NCBI GenBank assembly: GCA_039208375.1 | Contig: JBCCRC010000001.1 | Span: 1-64,000 of the forward strand | Direction: 5' to 3' | DNA from: JANQPC01 sp039208375 | Lineage (GTDB): Bacteria > Pseudomonadota > Alphaproteobacteria > Rhodobacterales > Rhodobacteraceae | DNA length: 64,000 nucleotides | Part shown: positions 16,423-25,607 of the stretch, piece by piece | Layout of the letters: each line of letters opens with the position of its first letter | How positions within the stretch are numbered: the stretch's first letter is position 1 | The notes under the pieces: model-generated | The model's input: the letters and a program-made list of their open reading frames with translations, nothing else | The model's database searches: none | What the model was told of the DNA's origin: nothing | Program-made: the position numbers and the translations under genes

Positions 16423-18608
16423 GCCTGGTTGACGCCTCCAGCGCCTGCCCCGGGTGCGCGGTGGCGCCTTCTGCGAAGGCCATCGCAGCGCGCGAGGCGT
16501 CAGATAACGGCCCGGCGTCAATCCAGCTTTCCCTACCCACCATCCACTGTGCTGGCTGTATCTCAGGTGTCGAGCGCGGGTTGGCCGGTGCGCCAGGTGT
16601 GCGTGATGCGCGGGTGAACCTCACGTTGAAGCGCGTCAGCATCTCTGCCGATCCCGGCGTAACAGCCGAGGCGCTTGTGGGCCGGCTTGAGGCGCTGGGG
16701 TATGAAGCGCACGAGCTTGATAGCGATGCGCTTGCCGCCAGCGAAGCCGATCCCGAGGGACGGTTCCTCACCATGTGCCTTGCGGTCGCGTTCTTTGCGA
16801 ACATGAACGTCATGCTTCTGTCTGTTGCCGTATGGTCGGGCGCAGAGGCGGCGACGCGCGATTTGTTTCATTGGATTTCCGCGGCGATCACGATCCCAAC
16901 GGTGATGTTCTCCGGCCAGCCGTTTTACCGCAGTGCCATGGCCGCGCTGCGGGGCGGGCGACTCAATATGGATGTGCCGATTTCATTGGCGATCATCCTC
17001 GCCGTTGCGTTGTCGCTCTGGGAGACGTCGCTGAGCGGCCATCACGCCTATTTCGACGCGGCGCTATCGCTCACCTTCTTCCTGCTGCTCGGCCGTTACC
17101 TCGATCACAAGACGCGCGCCTCAGCCCGCTCCGCCGCGCAAGAGCTTGCAGCACTTGAAGTGCCGCGCGCCGTTCGGCTGGGCGCAAAGGGCGAAGAAAC
17201 CGTGCGCGTCTCAGAACTTGTGATCGGAGAGCGCGTGCTGGTGCGGCCCGGTGGGCGCGTGCCGGTCGATGGCCGGGTGGTGGAGGGTGCAAGCGAGCTC
17301 GACCGTTCGCTGATGACGGGGGAGAGCCTGCCTGTTTTTGCGGGCCCCGACAGCACGGTTCATGCAGGCGAAGTGAACCTGACAGGCCCGCTGACCGTCG
17401 AAGTCGCCGCAGCAGGGCAAGAGACGGCGCTGCACCGGATCGCTGATCTTGTGGCCGTCGCCGAAAGCGGGCGCGCCAACTACAATTCCCTAGCCGATCG
17501 CGCGGCGCGGGCCTACGCACCCGTAGTGCATCTTCTCGCGCTTGCTGCCTTCTTGGTGTGGATGTGGATCTCTGGCGGTGATGGGCGGCTTTCTCTGAAT
17601 ATTGCCGTTGCGACGCTGATCATCACATGCCCCTGCGCGATGGGGCTTGCGGTGCCGGCGGTGACGACGGCGGCGTCAGGCCGGCTTTTCCGCAAGGGCC
17701 TGTTGATCAAGAGCGGTACTGCGCTTGAGCGCCTCGCCGAGGTTGATACGGTTGTTTTTGACAAGACCGGCACTTTGACAACGGGTTTGCCTGAGCCCGA
17801 TGCGCTGGGCGACCACGAACGGGGCGATCTTGAAGTCGCTCTGGCTCTGGCCGCGGGATCGCAACACCCCCTTGCTGTGTCTCTGGCTGGTGCGCTGCGG
17901 GAGGCAGGCGCCAAACCGGCCAAGCTTAGCGATCTGGCGGAAGTACCGGGTTACGGCATCGAGGCGCGCCATGATGGCAACCTGGTTCGGCTAGGTCGTG
18001 CGGCGTGGGTGGGGGCCGACCCGATCGCGCGAACCGCAACGTATCTTTCGGTTAACGGGCAAGCGCCGGTGGCCTTCGGCTTTACCGATACACTCCGACC
18101 GGGCGCAGAAGCGGCGATTCAGGCCTTCCGCGAGGCCGGCCTGCGCATTCTGCTCGTCTCCGGCGATGCGGCGGCAGCTGTGCGCGCCTTCGCCGCAAGG
18201 ATCGGGATCGACGATGTGCATGCCGAAGTTGCGCCAGAGGGCAAAGCAGCACTGGTATCCGATCTAACCGCGCGTGGCGCAAAGGTGCTGATGGTGGGCG
18301 ACGGGCTGAATGATACCGCAGCACTAGCCGCCGCGCATGTTTCGCTGTCACCTGCCACCGCGCTCGATGCGGCGCGTGTGGCCTCTGATATCGTGGCGCT
18401 CGGACGCGATTTCTCGGCACTTGGGGATGCTCAGGCCACTGCCGTTCGCGCGCGCGCCCGCATTCAGGAAAACTTTGCGATCTCGACGGTTTACAACGTT
18501 GTCGCCGTGCCGATTGCGCTTCTGGGCTTCGCAACGCCGCTTGCAGCGGCGCTCGCAATGTCCATCTCTTCGATCACGGTCTCGCTCAATGCACTGAGGG
18601 TTCGGTGA
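16419..18608 (+). CDS. ccoI: copper-translocating P1B-type ATPase CcoI (FixI family)
   Basis: A 729-aa P-type ATPase that exports copper for cbb3 oxidase maturation. N-terminal cysteines (CPGC) are followed by an HMA domain with CAGC, then membrane helices, the ion-path motif TCPCAMGLAVP, the phosphorylation site DKTGTLTTG and the hinge GDGLNDTAALA. The start appears to be TTG at 16419 inside the ccoH stop (TTGA). No better in-frame start precedes the first CxxC motif. A CPC motif with a single HMA domain fits the FixI/CopA2 subgroup. Confidence 0.94.
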   Translation: MSLVDASSACPGCAVAPSAKAIAAREASDNGPASIQLSLPTIHCAGCISGVERGLAGAPGVRDARVNLTLKRVSISADPGVTAEALVGRLEALGYEAHELDSDALAASEADPEGRFLTMCLAVAFFANMNVMLLSVAVWSGAEAATRDLFHWISAAITIPTVMFSGQPFYRSAMAALRGGRLNMDVPISLAIILAVALSLWETSLSGHHAYFDAALSLTFFLLLGRYLDHKTRASARSAAQELAALEVPRAVRLGAKGEETVRVSELVIGERVLVRPGGRVPVDGRVVEGASELDRSLMTGESLPVFAGPDSTVHAGEVNLTGPLTVEVAAAGQETALHRIADLVAVAESGRANYNSLADRAARAYAPVVHLLALAAFLVWMWISGGDGRLSLNIAVATLIITCPCAMGLAVPAVTTAASGRLFRKGLLIKSGTALERLAEVDTVVFDKTGTLTTGLPEPDALGDHERGDLEVALALAAGSQHPLAVSLAGALREAGAKPAKLSDLAEVPGYGIEARHDGNLVRLGRAAWVGADPIARTATYLSVNGQAPVAFGFTDTLRPGAEAAIQAFREAGLRILLVSGDAAAAVRAFAARIGIDDVHAEVAPEGKAALVSDLTARGAKVLMVGDGLNDTAALAAAHVSLSPATALDAARVASDIVALGRDFSALGDAQATAVRARARIQENFAISTVYNVVAVPIALLGFATPLAAALAMSISSITVSLNALRVR

Positions 18609-18766
18609 TGGATGTTCTGGTGTTTCTTATCCCGGTATCTCTATTTCTCGGCGGGCTGGGGCTGGCCGCGTTTTTCTGGGCGCTCAGAAGCCGACAGTTC
18701 GATGATCCCGAAGGCGATAGCCGGCGTATTCTGACGAAAGACTACGACGATAAACCAAAACGCTAG
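18608..18766 (+). CDS. ccoS: cbb3-type cytochrome oxidase assembly protein CcoS
   Basis: A 52-aa protein reading MDVLVFLIPVSLFLGGLGL and then a membrane-boundary segment ending FFWALRSRQFDDPEGDSRR, the standard CcoS layout: one transmembrane helix, then the QFDD-GD tail. CcoS is needed to insert cofactors into CcoN. The ATG overlaps the ccoI stop by one base (a GTG directly before it is an alternative). The end overlaps the convergent esterase gene by four bases, leaving no room for a terminator. Confidence 0.93.
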   Translation: MDVLVFLIPVSLFLGGLGLAAFFWALRSRQFDDPEGDSRRILTKDYDDKPKR

Positions 18767-19449
18767 TCCCCTGCCGCCCCGGCCAGTGCGGCCACCGATG
18801 GCCCGATCCCATCCACGATCCGCGCAACGCCCTCTGCGCTGGGGTGAATGCCGTCTGCTTGCATGAAGCGCTGCAATGCGGTGGGATCCTCGGCTTCGGC
18901 CCTGAGCGGGGCGAGGAAATCGGGATACACAAGTGTTCCAAACTCGGCGGCGAGTTCTGGATACATCGCTTCGAATGCCTGCTTGAACTCTGCTCCGTAA
19001 TTGTTCGGCGCTTCGAGCCCAACGAGCAGCACAGGAAGATCGCGGGCGCCTGCGGCCTCCAAGATACCGCGCAGGTTTGCGCGGCTAACCGACGGCTCGA
19101 TTCCGCGCAGCAGATCATTGCCGCCGAGGGCCACGATCATCGCGTCGACTTCCGGCGTCAACGTCCAGTCCACCCGCGCCAGCCCGCCCGCTGTGGTGTC
19201 GCCTGAGACGCCTGCGTTTATCAGTTCCGCCTCGATGCCCTGTTCCTCGAGCCAGCCACCCAGCTGTGGAACGAAGCCTTGATCCGGCGCTAGGCCAAAC
19301 CCTTGGGTGAGGCTGTCGCCCAGGGCCGCGATCGTCACCGGCTCTGCTGCAATCGGCGTTCCGGCGAGGATCAGCGCAAACGCCAACTTGCGCGCCCGGC
19401 GAAACGCCCCATATGCCCGTGAAACCACCCGACCCGGCAGGAAATTCAT
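18763..19449 (-). CDS. GDSL-family arylesterase / TesA-like lysophospholipase
   Basis: An SGNH hydrolase of about 228 residues. Block I is ALGDSLTQGFG, block III is GGNDLLRG, and the catalytic Asp/His are in QADGIHPSAEG, so the Ser-Asp-His set is complete. The N-terminus (RKLAFALILAGTPIAAEP) looks like a signal peptide, so it should act in the periplasm, like E. coli TesA. The ATG at 19449 overlaps the ATG of the opposite-strand ABC gene; a GTG or TTG a few codons inside is possible. It is divergent from a YbbA/YbbP-type pair, the same arrangement as in E. coli. Confidence 0.9.
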   Translation of the reverse strand: MNFLPGRVVSRAYGAFRRARKLAFALILAGTPIAAEPVTIAALGDSLTQGFGLAPDQGFVPQLGGWLEEQGIEAELINAGVSGDTTAGGLARVDWTLTPEVDAMIVALGGNDLLRGIEPSVSRANLRGILEAAGARDLPVLLVGLEAPNNYGAEFKQAFEAMYPELAAEFGTLVYPDFLAPLRAEAEDPTALQRFMQADGIHPSAEGVARIVDGIGPSVAALAGAAGD

Positions 19450-20143
19450 GGCAGACACCGTTCTTTCCCTTTCAGACGCGCGCCTTTCACTCGACGGCAA
19501 TGCGGGCCGCGTTGATATCCTCAAGGGGATATCGTTGGAAATCCTGCGGGGGGAAACGGTGGGGCTTGTGGGCCCATCGGGTTCCGGCAAATCGTCTCTC
19601 CTCATGCTCATGGGCGGGCTCGAACGTGCCACTGGCGGCCAGATCACGGCGCTCGGCCGCGATCTGACGGCACTGGGCGAGGATGCGCTGGCCCGCTTTC
19701 GCCGGGAACATATGGGGGTGGTGTTTCAATCCTTCCACCTGATCCCCACGATGACGGCACTGGAAAACGTGGCAACGCCGCTGGAATTGGCCGGCGCTGA
19801 GGATGCGTTTGATCGAGCGGCCGCGGAACTGGCCGAAGTAGGCCTTGCGGACCGGAGCGATCACTACCCCTCGCAGATGTCGGGCGGGGAGCAACAGCGG
19901 GTGGCGTTGGCGCGGGCTGCTGCGCCGCGCCCCGACATTCTGCTGGCCGATGAGCCCACAGGCAATCTCGACGGCGCCACCGGCGAGGCAATTATGAATC
20001 TGCTTTTCGGGCTGCGCGACCGGCACGGGGCCACGCTGGTGCTGGTGACCCATGCGCGGGAGCTTGCGGAGCGGTGTGATCGCACCATCCGGCTTGCGGA
20101 TGGGGAGATCGCGCGCGACGTCACCGCACGAGCCGCCGAATGA
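19448..20143 (+). CDS. ABC transporter ATP-binding protein, LolD/YbbA type
   Basis: A 231-aa ATPase with Walker A GPSGSGKSS, the signature MSGGEQQRVALARA, Walker B ILLADEPTGNLD and the H-loop VTHAREL. LADEPTGNLD is typical of the MacB/LolD/FtsE group that pairs with FtsX-like permeases. AGGAAAT lies just before the ATG at 19448. The stop overlaps the start of the permease gene. Function may be export or extraction of a lipid or lipoprotein; the TesA neighbour supports a lipid link, but this is inference. Confidence 0.93.
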   Translation: MADTVLSLSDARLSLDGNAGRVDILKGISLEILRGETVGLVGPSGSGKSSLLMLMGGLERATGGQITALGRDLTALGEDALARFRREHMGVVFQSFHLIPTMTALENVATPLELAGAEDAFDRAAAELAEVGLADRSDHYPSQMSGGEQQRVALARAAAPRPDILLADEPTGNLDGATGEAIMNLLFGLRDRHGATLVLVTHARELAERCDRTIRLADGEIARDVTARAAE

Positions 20144-22662
20144 GCCTGCGCCTTGCCTCTCGCTTCGCTGCGCGGGAATTGCGCGGGGGCCTCCGCGGAT
20201 TTCGCGTGTTTTTGGCCTGCCTCGCGCTGGGAGTCGCAGCGATTGCCGCGGTTGGCACGGTGCGGGAGAGTATCGAAGCGGGGCTGTCGCGTGAGGGTGC
20301 CGTGATCCTCGGCGGTGATGCGGCTATTGGGCTGACCTACCGCTTTGCCGAGCCGGAGGAGCGGGCCTGGATGGAGGCGCGATCTGAAGCGGTTTCTGAA
20401 ATCGTTGATTTCCGATCCATGGCGGTGGTCGAGCGCGATGGTGATGTGGAGCGCGGGCTTACTCAGGTGAAAGCCGTCGACGATGCGTATCCGCTTTATG
20501 GTGAGGTTCTTCTTGAACCTCGGATGCCGCTGGCTGAGGCGCTTGAAGAGCAGGGCGCGGTTATGGACCGGGTTCTGGTGGATCGGCTGGGCCTTTCCGT
20601 TGGAGATGGCTTTCGGCTGGGTGACGCCATGTTTCGCCTTAGCGCCGTAATCGCGCGCGAGCCTGACAGCGGGGCAGGTGGCTTCGGGCTTGGCCCGCGC
20701 ACACTAGTGCGCACCGATGCGCTCGACGGCTCCGGCCTTCTCGCGCCCGGTACGCTTTTTGATACCTCCTACCGCATGCGCCTCGCCCCCGGCACCGATC
20801 TGGCCGCCATGGCGGCGTCGGCGGAGGCAGAGCTCGAAGGCGCAGGGCTTCGTTGGCAGGATCGGCGTAACGGCGCGCCGGGAGTATCGGAATTCGTCGA
20901 TCGTCTGGGCGCCTTCCTGGTGCTGGTGGGGCTTGCGGGCCTGGCGGTGGGCGGTGTTGGCGTTTCCGCCGCGGTGCGCGCCTATCTCGATGGCAAAACG
21001 GGCGTGATCGCCACGCTGAAAACGCTCGGGGCGGATCGGGCCACGGTATTTCAAACCTACCTGATGCAAATCGCTGTTCTCACAGCGCTCGGCCTCGTGA
21101 TCGGCCTCGCGCTTGGTGCGCTGGTGCCGTTGGCGTTTTCGCCGGTGATCGAGGCGCGCCTCCCCGTGCCCGCCGCGTTCGCGATCTATCCCGGCCCGCT
21201 CGCCGAAGCGGCGCTTTACGGCGCGCTTACAGCCCTTCTCTTCACCATCTGGCCGCTCGCCCGCACCGAGGATGTGCGCGCAGCCGCGATCTTCCGCGAT
21301 GCCGCGCTGCATGCGGCGGGATGGCCGCGCCCGGTTTGGATCACCGTGACACTGGCGCTTCTGGGAGCGGTGGTGGGCGCCGCGGCGGTATTCTCCGGGC
21401 TTGCGGTTCTCACGCTCTGGTCGGCCCTCGGCATGCTGGGCGCCTTCGTTGCGCTGATCGTTGCCGCCGATCTCGCGCGTCGCGCCGCGCGGCGCCTTTC
21501 CAGGGCCCGGGCGCTTCGCGGGCGCACGACGGCGCGCCTCGCGCTTGGCTCAGTTGGTGGCCCTGGGATCGAGACAACCTCCGTTGTACTCTCGCTTGGG
21601 CTTGGGCTTTCCGTGCTGGCCGCGATCGGGCAGATCGACGCGAACCTGCGCGGAGCCATAGAACGTGATCTGCCCGATGTGGCGCCGTCCTATTTCGTTG
21701 TTGATATCCAAAACGATCAACTTGACGGCTTTCGCGAACGGCTCGATGCCAACCCCGCGGTTGAAACAGTGGAAAGCGCGCCGATGCTGCGCGGTATCAT
21801 CACCCAGATCAACGGGCGCCCAGCGGCCGAAACTGCAGGCGATCACTGGGTGCTGCAGGGCGACCGAGGGATCACCTATTCCGCCGCCCCGCCCGAAGGC
21901 GCAGTCGTCACCGCCGGGGAGTGGTGGGCAGAGGATTACGCGGGCCCGCCGCTCGTCAGCTTCGCCGCAGAAGAGGCTGCCGAAATGGGCCTGGAGATCG
22001 GCGACAGCATCACCATCAACGTGCTGGGCCGCGATATCGAAGCCGAGGTCACCAGCTTTCGGGAAGTGGATTTCTCCACCGCAGGGATCGGCTTCATCCT
22101 TTCGATGAACCCCACTGCACTAGCAGGTGCTCCCCACACCCACATCGCCACGGTCTATGCCGACGCCGAAGCCGAAGGCGCGATCCTGCGCGAATTGGCC
22201 GATGCTTACCCCAACATAACGGCCATCCGGGTGAAAGATGCCATTGAGCGGGTGACGGGCGTGTTGGGTGGGATCGCCGCCGCAGTGACGTACGGGGCGC
22301 TCGCCACGCTGATCACCGGCGGGATCGTCCTGATTGGCGCCGCGGCAGCGGGCGAACGCGCGCGTGCCTATGAGGCGGCTGTTCTGAAGACGCTCGGCGC
22401 AACGCGGGTCAGCATTCTGGCAAACTTCGCGCTGCGGTCAGCGCTTCTCGGCCTCGCCGCCGGCCTCGTGGCGATTTTTGCAGGCGGCACGGCCGGTTGG
22501 GCGGTGACGACTTTTGTGATGAGCACCGATTATGTGTTCGAACCGGTTTCAGCGATTGCGATCGTGACGGGGGGCGTGATGCTCACGCTTCTGGCCGGCC
22601 TGGCCTTCGCCTGGCGCCCGCTTTCGGCGCGCCCTGCGCAGGTGCTGCGCGCCCGCGAATAG
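20140..22662 (+). CDS. FtsX/YbbP-type ABC transporter permease
   Basis: An 840-aa permease with an N-terminal membrane anchor, a periplasmic domain of about 220 residues, two FtsX-type membrane bundles (near 265-420 and 710-835), four central helices, and a second periplasmic domain (about 520-700). This duplicated layout matches YbbP. YLMQIAVLTALGLVIGLALG and AVLKTLGATRVSILANF are typical coupling-helix regions. It forms a two-gene operon with the ATPase before it. Confidence 0.92.
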   Translation: MSLRLASRFAARELRGGLRGFRVFLACLALGVAAIAAVGTVRESIEAGLSREGAVILGGDAAIGLTYRFAEPEERAWMEARSEAVSEIVDFRSMAVVERDGDVERGLTQVKAVDDAYPLYGEVLLEPRMPLAEALEEQGAVMDRVLVDRLGLSVGDGFRLGDAMFRLSAVIAREPDSGAGGFGLGPRTLVRTDALDGSGLLAPGTLFDTSYRMRLAPGTDLAAMAASAEAELEGAGLRWQDRRNGAPGVSEFVDRLGAFLVLVGLAGLAVGGVGVSAAVRAYLDGKTGVIATLKTLGADRATVFQTYLMQIAVLTALGLVIGLALGALVPLAFSPVIEARLPVPAAFAIYPGPLAEAALYGALTALLFTIWPLARTEDVRAAAIFRDAALHAAGWPRPVWITVTLALLGAVVGAAAVFSGLAVLTLWSALGMLGAFVALIVAADLARRAARRLSRARALRGRTTARLALGSVGGPGIETTSVVLSLGLGLSVLAAIGQIDANLRGAIERDLPDVAPSYFVVDIQNDQLDGFRERLDANPAVETVESAPMLRGIITQINGRPAAETAGDHWVLQGDRGITYSAAPPEGAVVTAGEWWAEDYAGPPLVSFAAEEAAEMGLEIGDSITINVLGRDIEAEVTSFREVDFSTAGIGFILSMNPTALAGAPHTHIATVYADAEAEGAILRELADAYPNITAIRVKDAIERVTGVLGGIAAAVTYGALATLITGGIVLIGAAAAGERARAYEAAVLKTLGATRVSILANFALRSALLGLAAGLVAIFAGGTAGWAVTTFVMSTDYVFEPVSAIAIVTGGVMLTLLAGLAFAWRPLSARPAQVLRARE

Positions 22663-22718
22663 TGCGCGAAAGGCAGTTGACGGTGTTGGGGCTTCGGGCT
22701 ACCAACCGCGGCGCTTCT

Positions 22719-22795
22719 GGCGGAGTAGCTCAGTTGGTTAGAGCAGGGGAATCATAATCCCTGTGTCGGGGGTTCAAGTCCCTCCTCCGCTACCA
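22719..22795 (+). tRNA. tRNA-Met (CAT anticodon)
   Basis: A 77-base cloverleaf with encoded CCA. The acceptor stem GGCGGAG pairs with CTCCGCT (one G-U), the D arm GCTC/GAGC, the anticodon stem GGGGA/TCCCT with loop ATCATAA (anticodon CAT), and the T arm GGGGG-TTCAAGT-CCCTC. A CAT anticodon could also be the lysidine-modified isoleucine tRNA, but the overall sequence looks like elongator methionine tRNA. It lacks the initiator hallmark, because its first acceptor pair is formed. Confidence 0.93.
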
Positions 22796-22867
22796 CACTT
22801 CGCATTTCCCCGAAAATATCCCGCGTCGGTTTGGTTGACCGTTGGTATTGCGGCCCCAAACACCTGT

Positions 22868-23542
22868 TTACACAGCCGATCTCGCATCTGCCGCCGTTCC
22901 GTAGACGGGTAATTCCGCGGTGCCGCGCCCGTGGGCTGCCATGAGCGTGTCGCGCACGTAAGCAATATGCGCGGTCTCTTCGATGATCTCGGCAAGATAC
23001 TGCGCTGCCATCAGAGTCTTCCCTACGCCGATGGTTCCGTGATTGGCCAGTACAGCGGCGCGGATGGCGGGGTCGCGGAAGACCGGGCTGATCTCAACGT
23101 CGGTTTGCGGCCCGCCATTTGCGGAAAGCGGGATGAGCGGCATGCGCCCGATCTTTTCAATTGTCTGCACGGTAAGGCAGGGGATTTCGAGCCCTGCGCT
23201 GGCATAGCCCGTGGCCCATGGGCTGTGGCAGTGCACGATCGCATTGATATCGTCACGGATGCGGTAGAGATCGAGGTGAAAGTCGAGGTCTTTCGACGGT
23301 TTGAGCCCCTCGCGGCCAGGAAGGATCTTGCCGCTCAGTTCGACGATTTGAAGATTGTCGCGGCTGCATTCGGCAAAGCCCACACCGGACGGTTTTATGA
23401 CGATCGCGTCGCGCGCCTCCAACCGAACCGAAAGATTGCCGCCAGCGTTGGTCTGCAACCCTCGATCAAAGCACCGGCGCGCGGTGGCGATGAGTGCGTC
23501 CATTTTCTCGTTGAGATCAGGGAAGCGTGAGGTCTCGGGCAT
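22868..23542 (-). CDS. class II aldolase/adducin-family protein
   Basis: A 224-aa zinc-dependent class II aldolase-fold protein, the length of L-fuculose- or L-ribulose-phosphate enzymes. TNAGGNLSVR holds the phosphate-site glycines, VHCHSPWATGYASAG two zinc histidines, and LANHGTIGVGKT the third. A retro-aldol or epimerase reaction on a sugar phosphate is likely; the substrate is unknown. It is the last gene of the leftward operon and overlaps the preceding gene by 26 bases. A second class II aldolase lies in the rightward operon of the same regulon. Confidence 0.88.
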   Translation of the reverse strand: MPETSRFPDLNEKMDALIATARRCFDRGLQTNAGGNLSVRLEARDAIVIKPSGVGFAECSRDNLQIVELSGKILPGREGLKPSKDLDFHLDLYRIRDDINAIVHCHSPWATGYASAGLEIPCLTVQTIEKIGRMPLIPLSANGGPQTDVEISPVFRDPAIRAAVLANHGTIGVGKTLMAAQYLAEIIEETAHIAYVRDTLMAAHGRGTAELPVYGTAADARSAV

Positions 23543-24665
23543 CGGGCATCCTTTCGAACAAGGCGGTCACAGCGGCATCGGCCGTTTCGGGCGCGTTGAT
23601 GTGGTGGGGCAGGCGGGTCAAGGTGTAGGCGCGTGCCTCGGCGGTGAGGATCTCGGTCGCAATGGCGCGCAACTCGGGCGCTTCTATCGCGCCCCCGGGC
23701 CGGTCTTCGTGGCTGAACCCGCCCATGGGCACGATGAGGTGCGTGGGAGCCTGAGCATGGTTGAGTTCCGCCGCCAGGGCCCGGGCCTGATCGGCCATCT
23801 CGTCTTCGGTCAGTACGACGTGGGTGAAGTGACCCGAGTGCTGATAATGGCGCCGGGCAAGATAGGGTTGGGCGATTGTGGCCAAGGCGCCGAGACCGAT
23901 GAAGTTCAACCCGCCGGGCAAGACAACGCGCGGCAAGGCATCGGCGCTACGGAAGCGCAGCGGCATCGGCACATGTGCCCCTGCCAGCCGGAGGCGGCCC
24001 AACTCATGCACGTTCAAATCGATTACGCCCGCCGCGCCACCCTCTGAGACAAAGCGCGAAAACGCGGCGCCTCCGTAGCCGTTTGCATGAAATACCGTGG
24101 CATCGTATCCCCCCGCTTGTAGCGCACGTGCAATCGCGGCCCCGGCTGGGCCCGTAGCGCCGAGGGTTGTCACCGCCACGTTGGGGCGCTGGGGCCGCGT
24201 CACCTTTTCCGCGCGGGCGAGGCCTGCCACCATCGCCGATGCATTCTCAAAGGCCGTGCACAGCAAAGGGTTGAGGCCCTCGATATCGCACAGCGTGGGC
24301 ACGAGGGTGATCGCCGTATCGGCGAGCGCCGCCCGTGGATCGAACGCCATCGTCGTGATCAGGACCTTGGGGAACGCGGCGGGAAGGGCCTTTAGCGCAC
24401 CCAGCGCAATCTCGCCCCCGGTGCCGCCGCCGATTGCAACCGCCGCGATCGCGCCCGCTGCCCGCTCCTGCGCCGCGCGCCCGCCGCTTTCGCCTGCGGC
24501 GAGCATACGCGAGAGCTTCTCAGCCGATCCAACAGCCGTGCCCCGGGTGCCAAGCGAAACGTCAATCAGATCCGCCTCCATCCCGTGGCGCGCCAGCGCC
24601 TCTGACAGATAGGCCAACTCTGCAGTCTTGCTTTCCACCGTCCCGATCAGAAGGACGCGTGCCAT
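23517..24665 (-). CDS. Tm-1-like ATP-binding domain protein (UPF0261)
   Basis: A 382-aa protein of the UPF0261/Tm-1 N-terminal family, named after the plant virus-resistance protein Tm-1. Signatures are the N-terminal VLLIGTVESKTAELAYL, AIGGGTGGEIALGALKALP, KVLITTMAFDP, and the C-terminal FSHEDRPGGA. The start is MARVLLIG at 24665; a longer open frame runs into the permease gene and is not coding. Biochemical function in bacteria is not settled. Its place between ABC permease and aldolase genes suggests a role in using the imported compound. Confidence 0.85.
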   Translation of the reverse strand: MARVLLIGTVESKTAELAYLSEALARHGMEADLIDVSLGTRGTAVGSAEKLSRMLAAGESGGRAAQERAAGAIAAVAIGGGTGGEIALGALKALPAAFPKVLITTMAFDPRAALADTAITLVPTLCDIEGLNPLLCTAFENASAMVAGLARAEKVTRPQRPNVAVTTLGATGPAGAAIARALQAGGYDATVFHANGYGGAAFSRFVSEGGAAGVIDLNVHELGRLRLAGAHVPMPLRFRSADALPRVVLPGGLNFIGLGALATIAQPYLARRHYQHSGHFTHVVLTEDEMADQARALAAELNHAQAPTHLIVPMGGFSHEDRPGGAIEAPELRAIATEILTAEARAYTLTRLPHHINAPETADAAVTALFERMPDARDLTLP

Positions 24666-24667
24666 CG

Positions 24668-25603
24668 TCAGCCTTTCACCGCCCCAGCTGTCATCCCGGT
24701 GATGATCTGGCGCGAGGCAAAAAGCGTGAACAGGATCGGCGGGATCGCCAGCAGCATGCCGGTGGCAAAGATTGTGCCAAGCCCGTCGAATTCGCTGGCG
24801 TTGTTCACGATCAGGATCGGCACCGTCATCGTATCGCGATCCGCCAGTGCCGACGCGAGAAGGTACTCGTTCCAGGCAATGCGGAACGTGAAGATCGACG
24901 CTGCGGCTAGGCCCGGCTTGATCAGCGGCAAAACCACAAGGAAAAACGTCTGGAACGGCCCCGCGCCATCCACCCGCGCGGCCTCCTCCAGCGAGGGCGG
25001 CACCTGCACGATGAAGCTTTGCAATATCCAGATCACGAAAGGCAGGTTCATCGCGACATAGATTAGGATGATGCCCGAATGCGTGCCGGCGAGGCAGACA
25101 TCTCCGCGCCCCCCGAACGTATCGCGGATCCACGCGCCAAGTCCGAAATCGTTGTCGAGGCAGAACGCATTGTTCCAAAGGCCGAAGACGGGGACGAGGA
25201 GCACGGCGGGCGGGATCATCCGAACGGCGAGCGTCGACAGTGAAAGGCTGTCACGCCCCAGAAAGCGGAATCGCACCAACGCATAGGCTGCCATGCAGCC
25301 GAATATCAGCGTAAGCGCGGTTGAGATCAGCGCGATGATGATCGAATTTATGAAGGCACCGCCAAACCGTATTTGGCAGAACCGCAGGTGATCGGGTTCG
25401 TACCACAGGATATCGCAGAGCGCGGTTTCATAGTTCTGGATTGTGGGCATGAAGAGGAGCCCACCAGCCCCGCTGGTGATATCGACATCGAGTTTGAGCG
25501 AGTTGGTCAGGAGAAGCACGACCGGCCCAACCGACATGAAGATCAGCACCGCGATGAGTGCGTAGAAGGCCGGGTTCTGGCGGTCGTGAGATGTATCGGA
25601 CAT
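24668..25603 (-). CDS. carbohydrate ABC transporter permease, MalG type
   Basis: A 311-aa inner-membrane permease with six predicted helices and the EAA coupling loop EEAARVDGAGPFQTFFLVVLPLIKPG. Two outside loops carry cysteine pairs: LCDILWYEPDHLRFC between helices 1 and 2, and CLDNDFG to GDVC further on. Both are longer than in a typical MalG and could form disulfides. It starts at MSDTSHD, four bases after the partner permease, and is three bases from the Tm-1-like gene. Confidence 0.92.
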   Translation of the reverse strand: MSDTSHDRQNPAFYALIAVLIFMSVGPVVLLLTNSLKLDVDITSGAGGLLFMPTIQNYETALCDILWYEPDHLRFCQIRFGGAFINSIIIALISTALTLIFGCMAAYALVRFRFLGRDSLSLSTLAVRMIPPAVLLVPVFGLWNNAFCLDNDFGLGAWIRDTFGGRGDVCLAGTHSGIILIYVAMNLPFVIWILQSFIVQVPPSLEEAARVDGAGPFQTFFLVVLPLIKPGLAAASIFTFRIAWNEYLLASALADRDTMTVPILIVNNASEFDGLGTIFATGMLLAIPPILFTLFASRQIITGMTAGAVKG

Positions 25604-25607
25604 CGTG

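Noticed and set aside
24666..25178. N-terminal extension of the Tm-1-like protein
   Set aside because: The extra residues lie antiparallel-frame over the permease gene, have biased composition, and the known family start is MARVLLIG at 24665.
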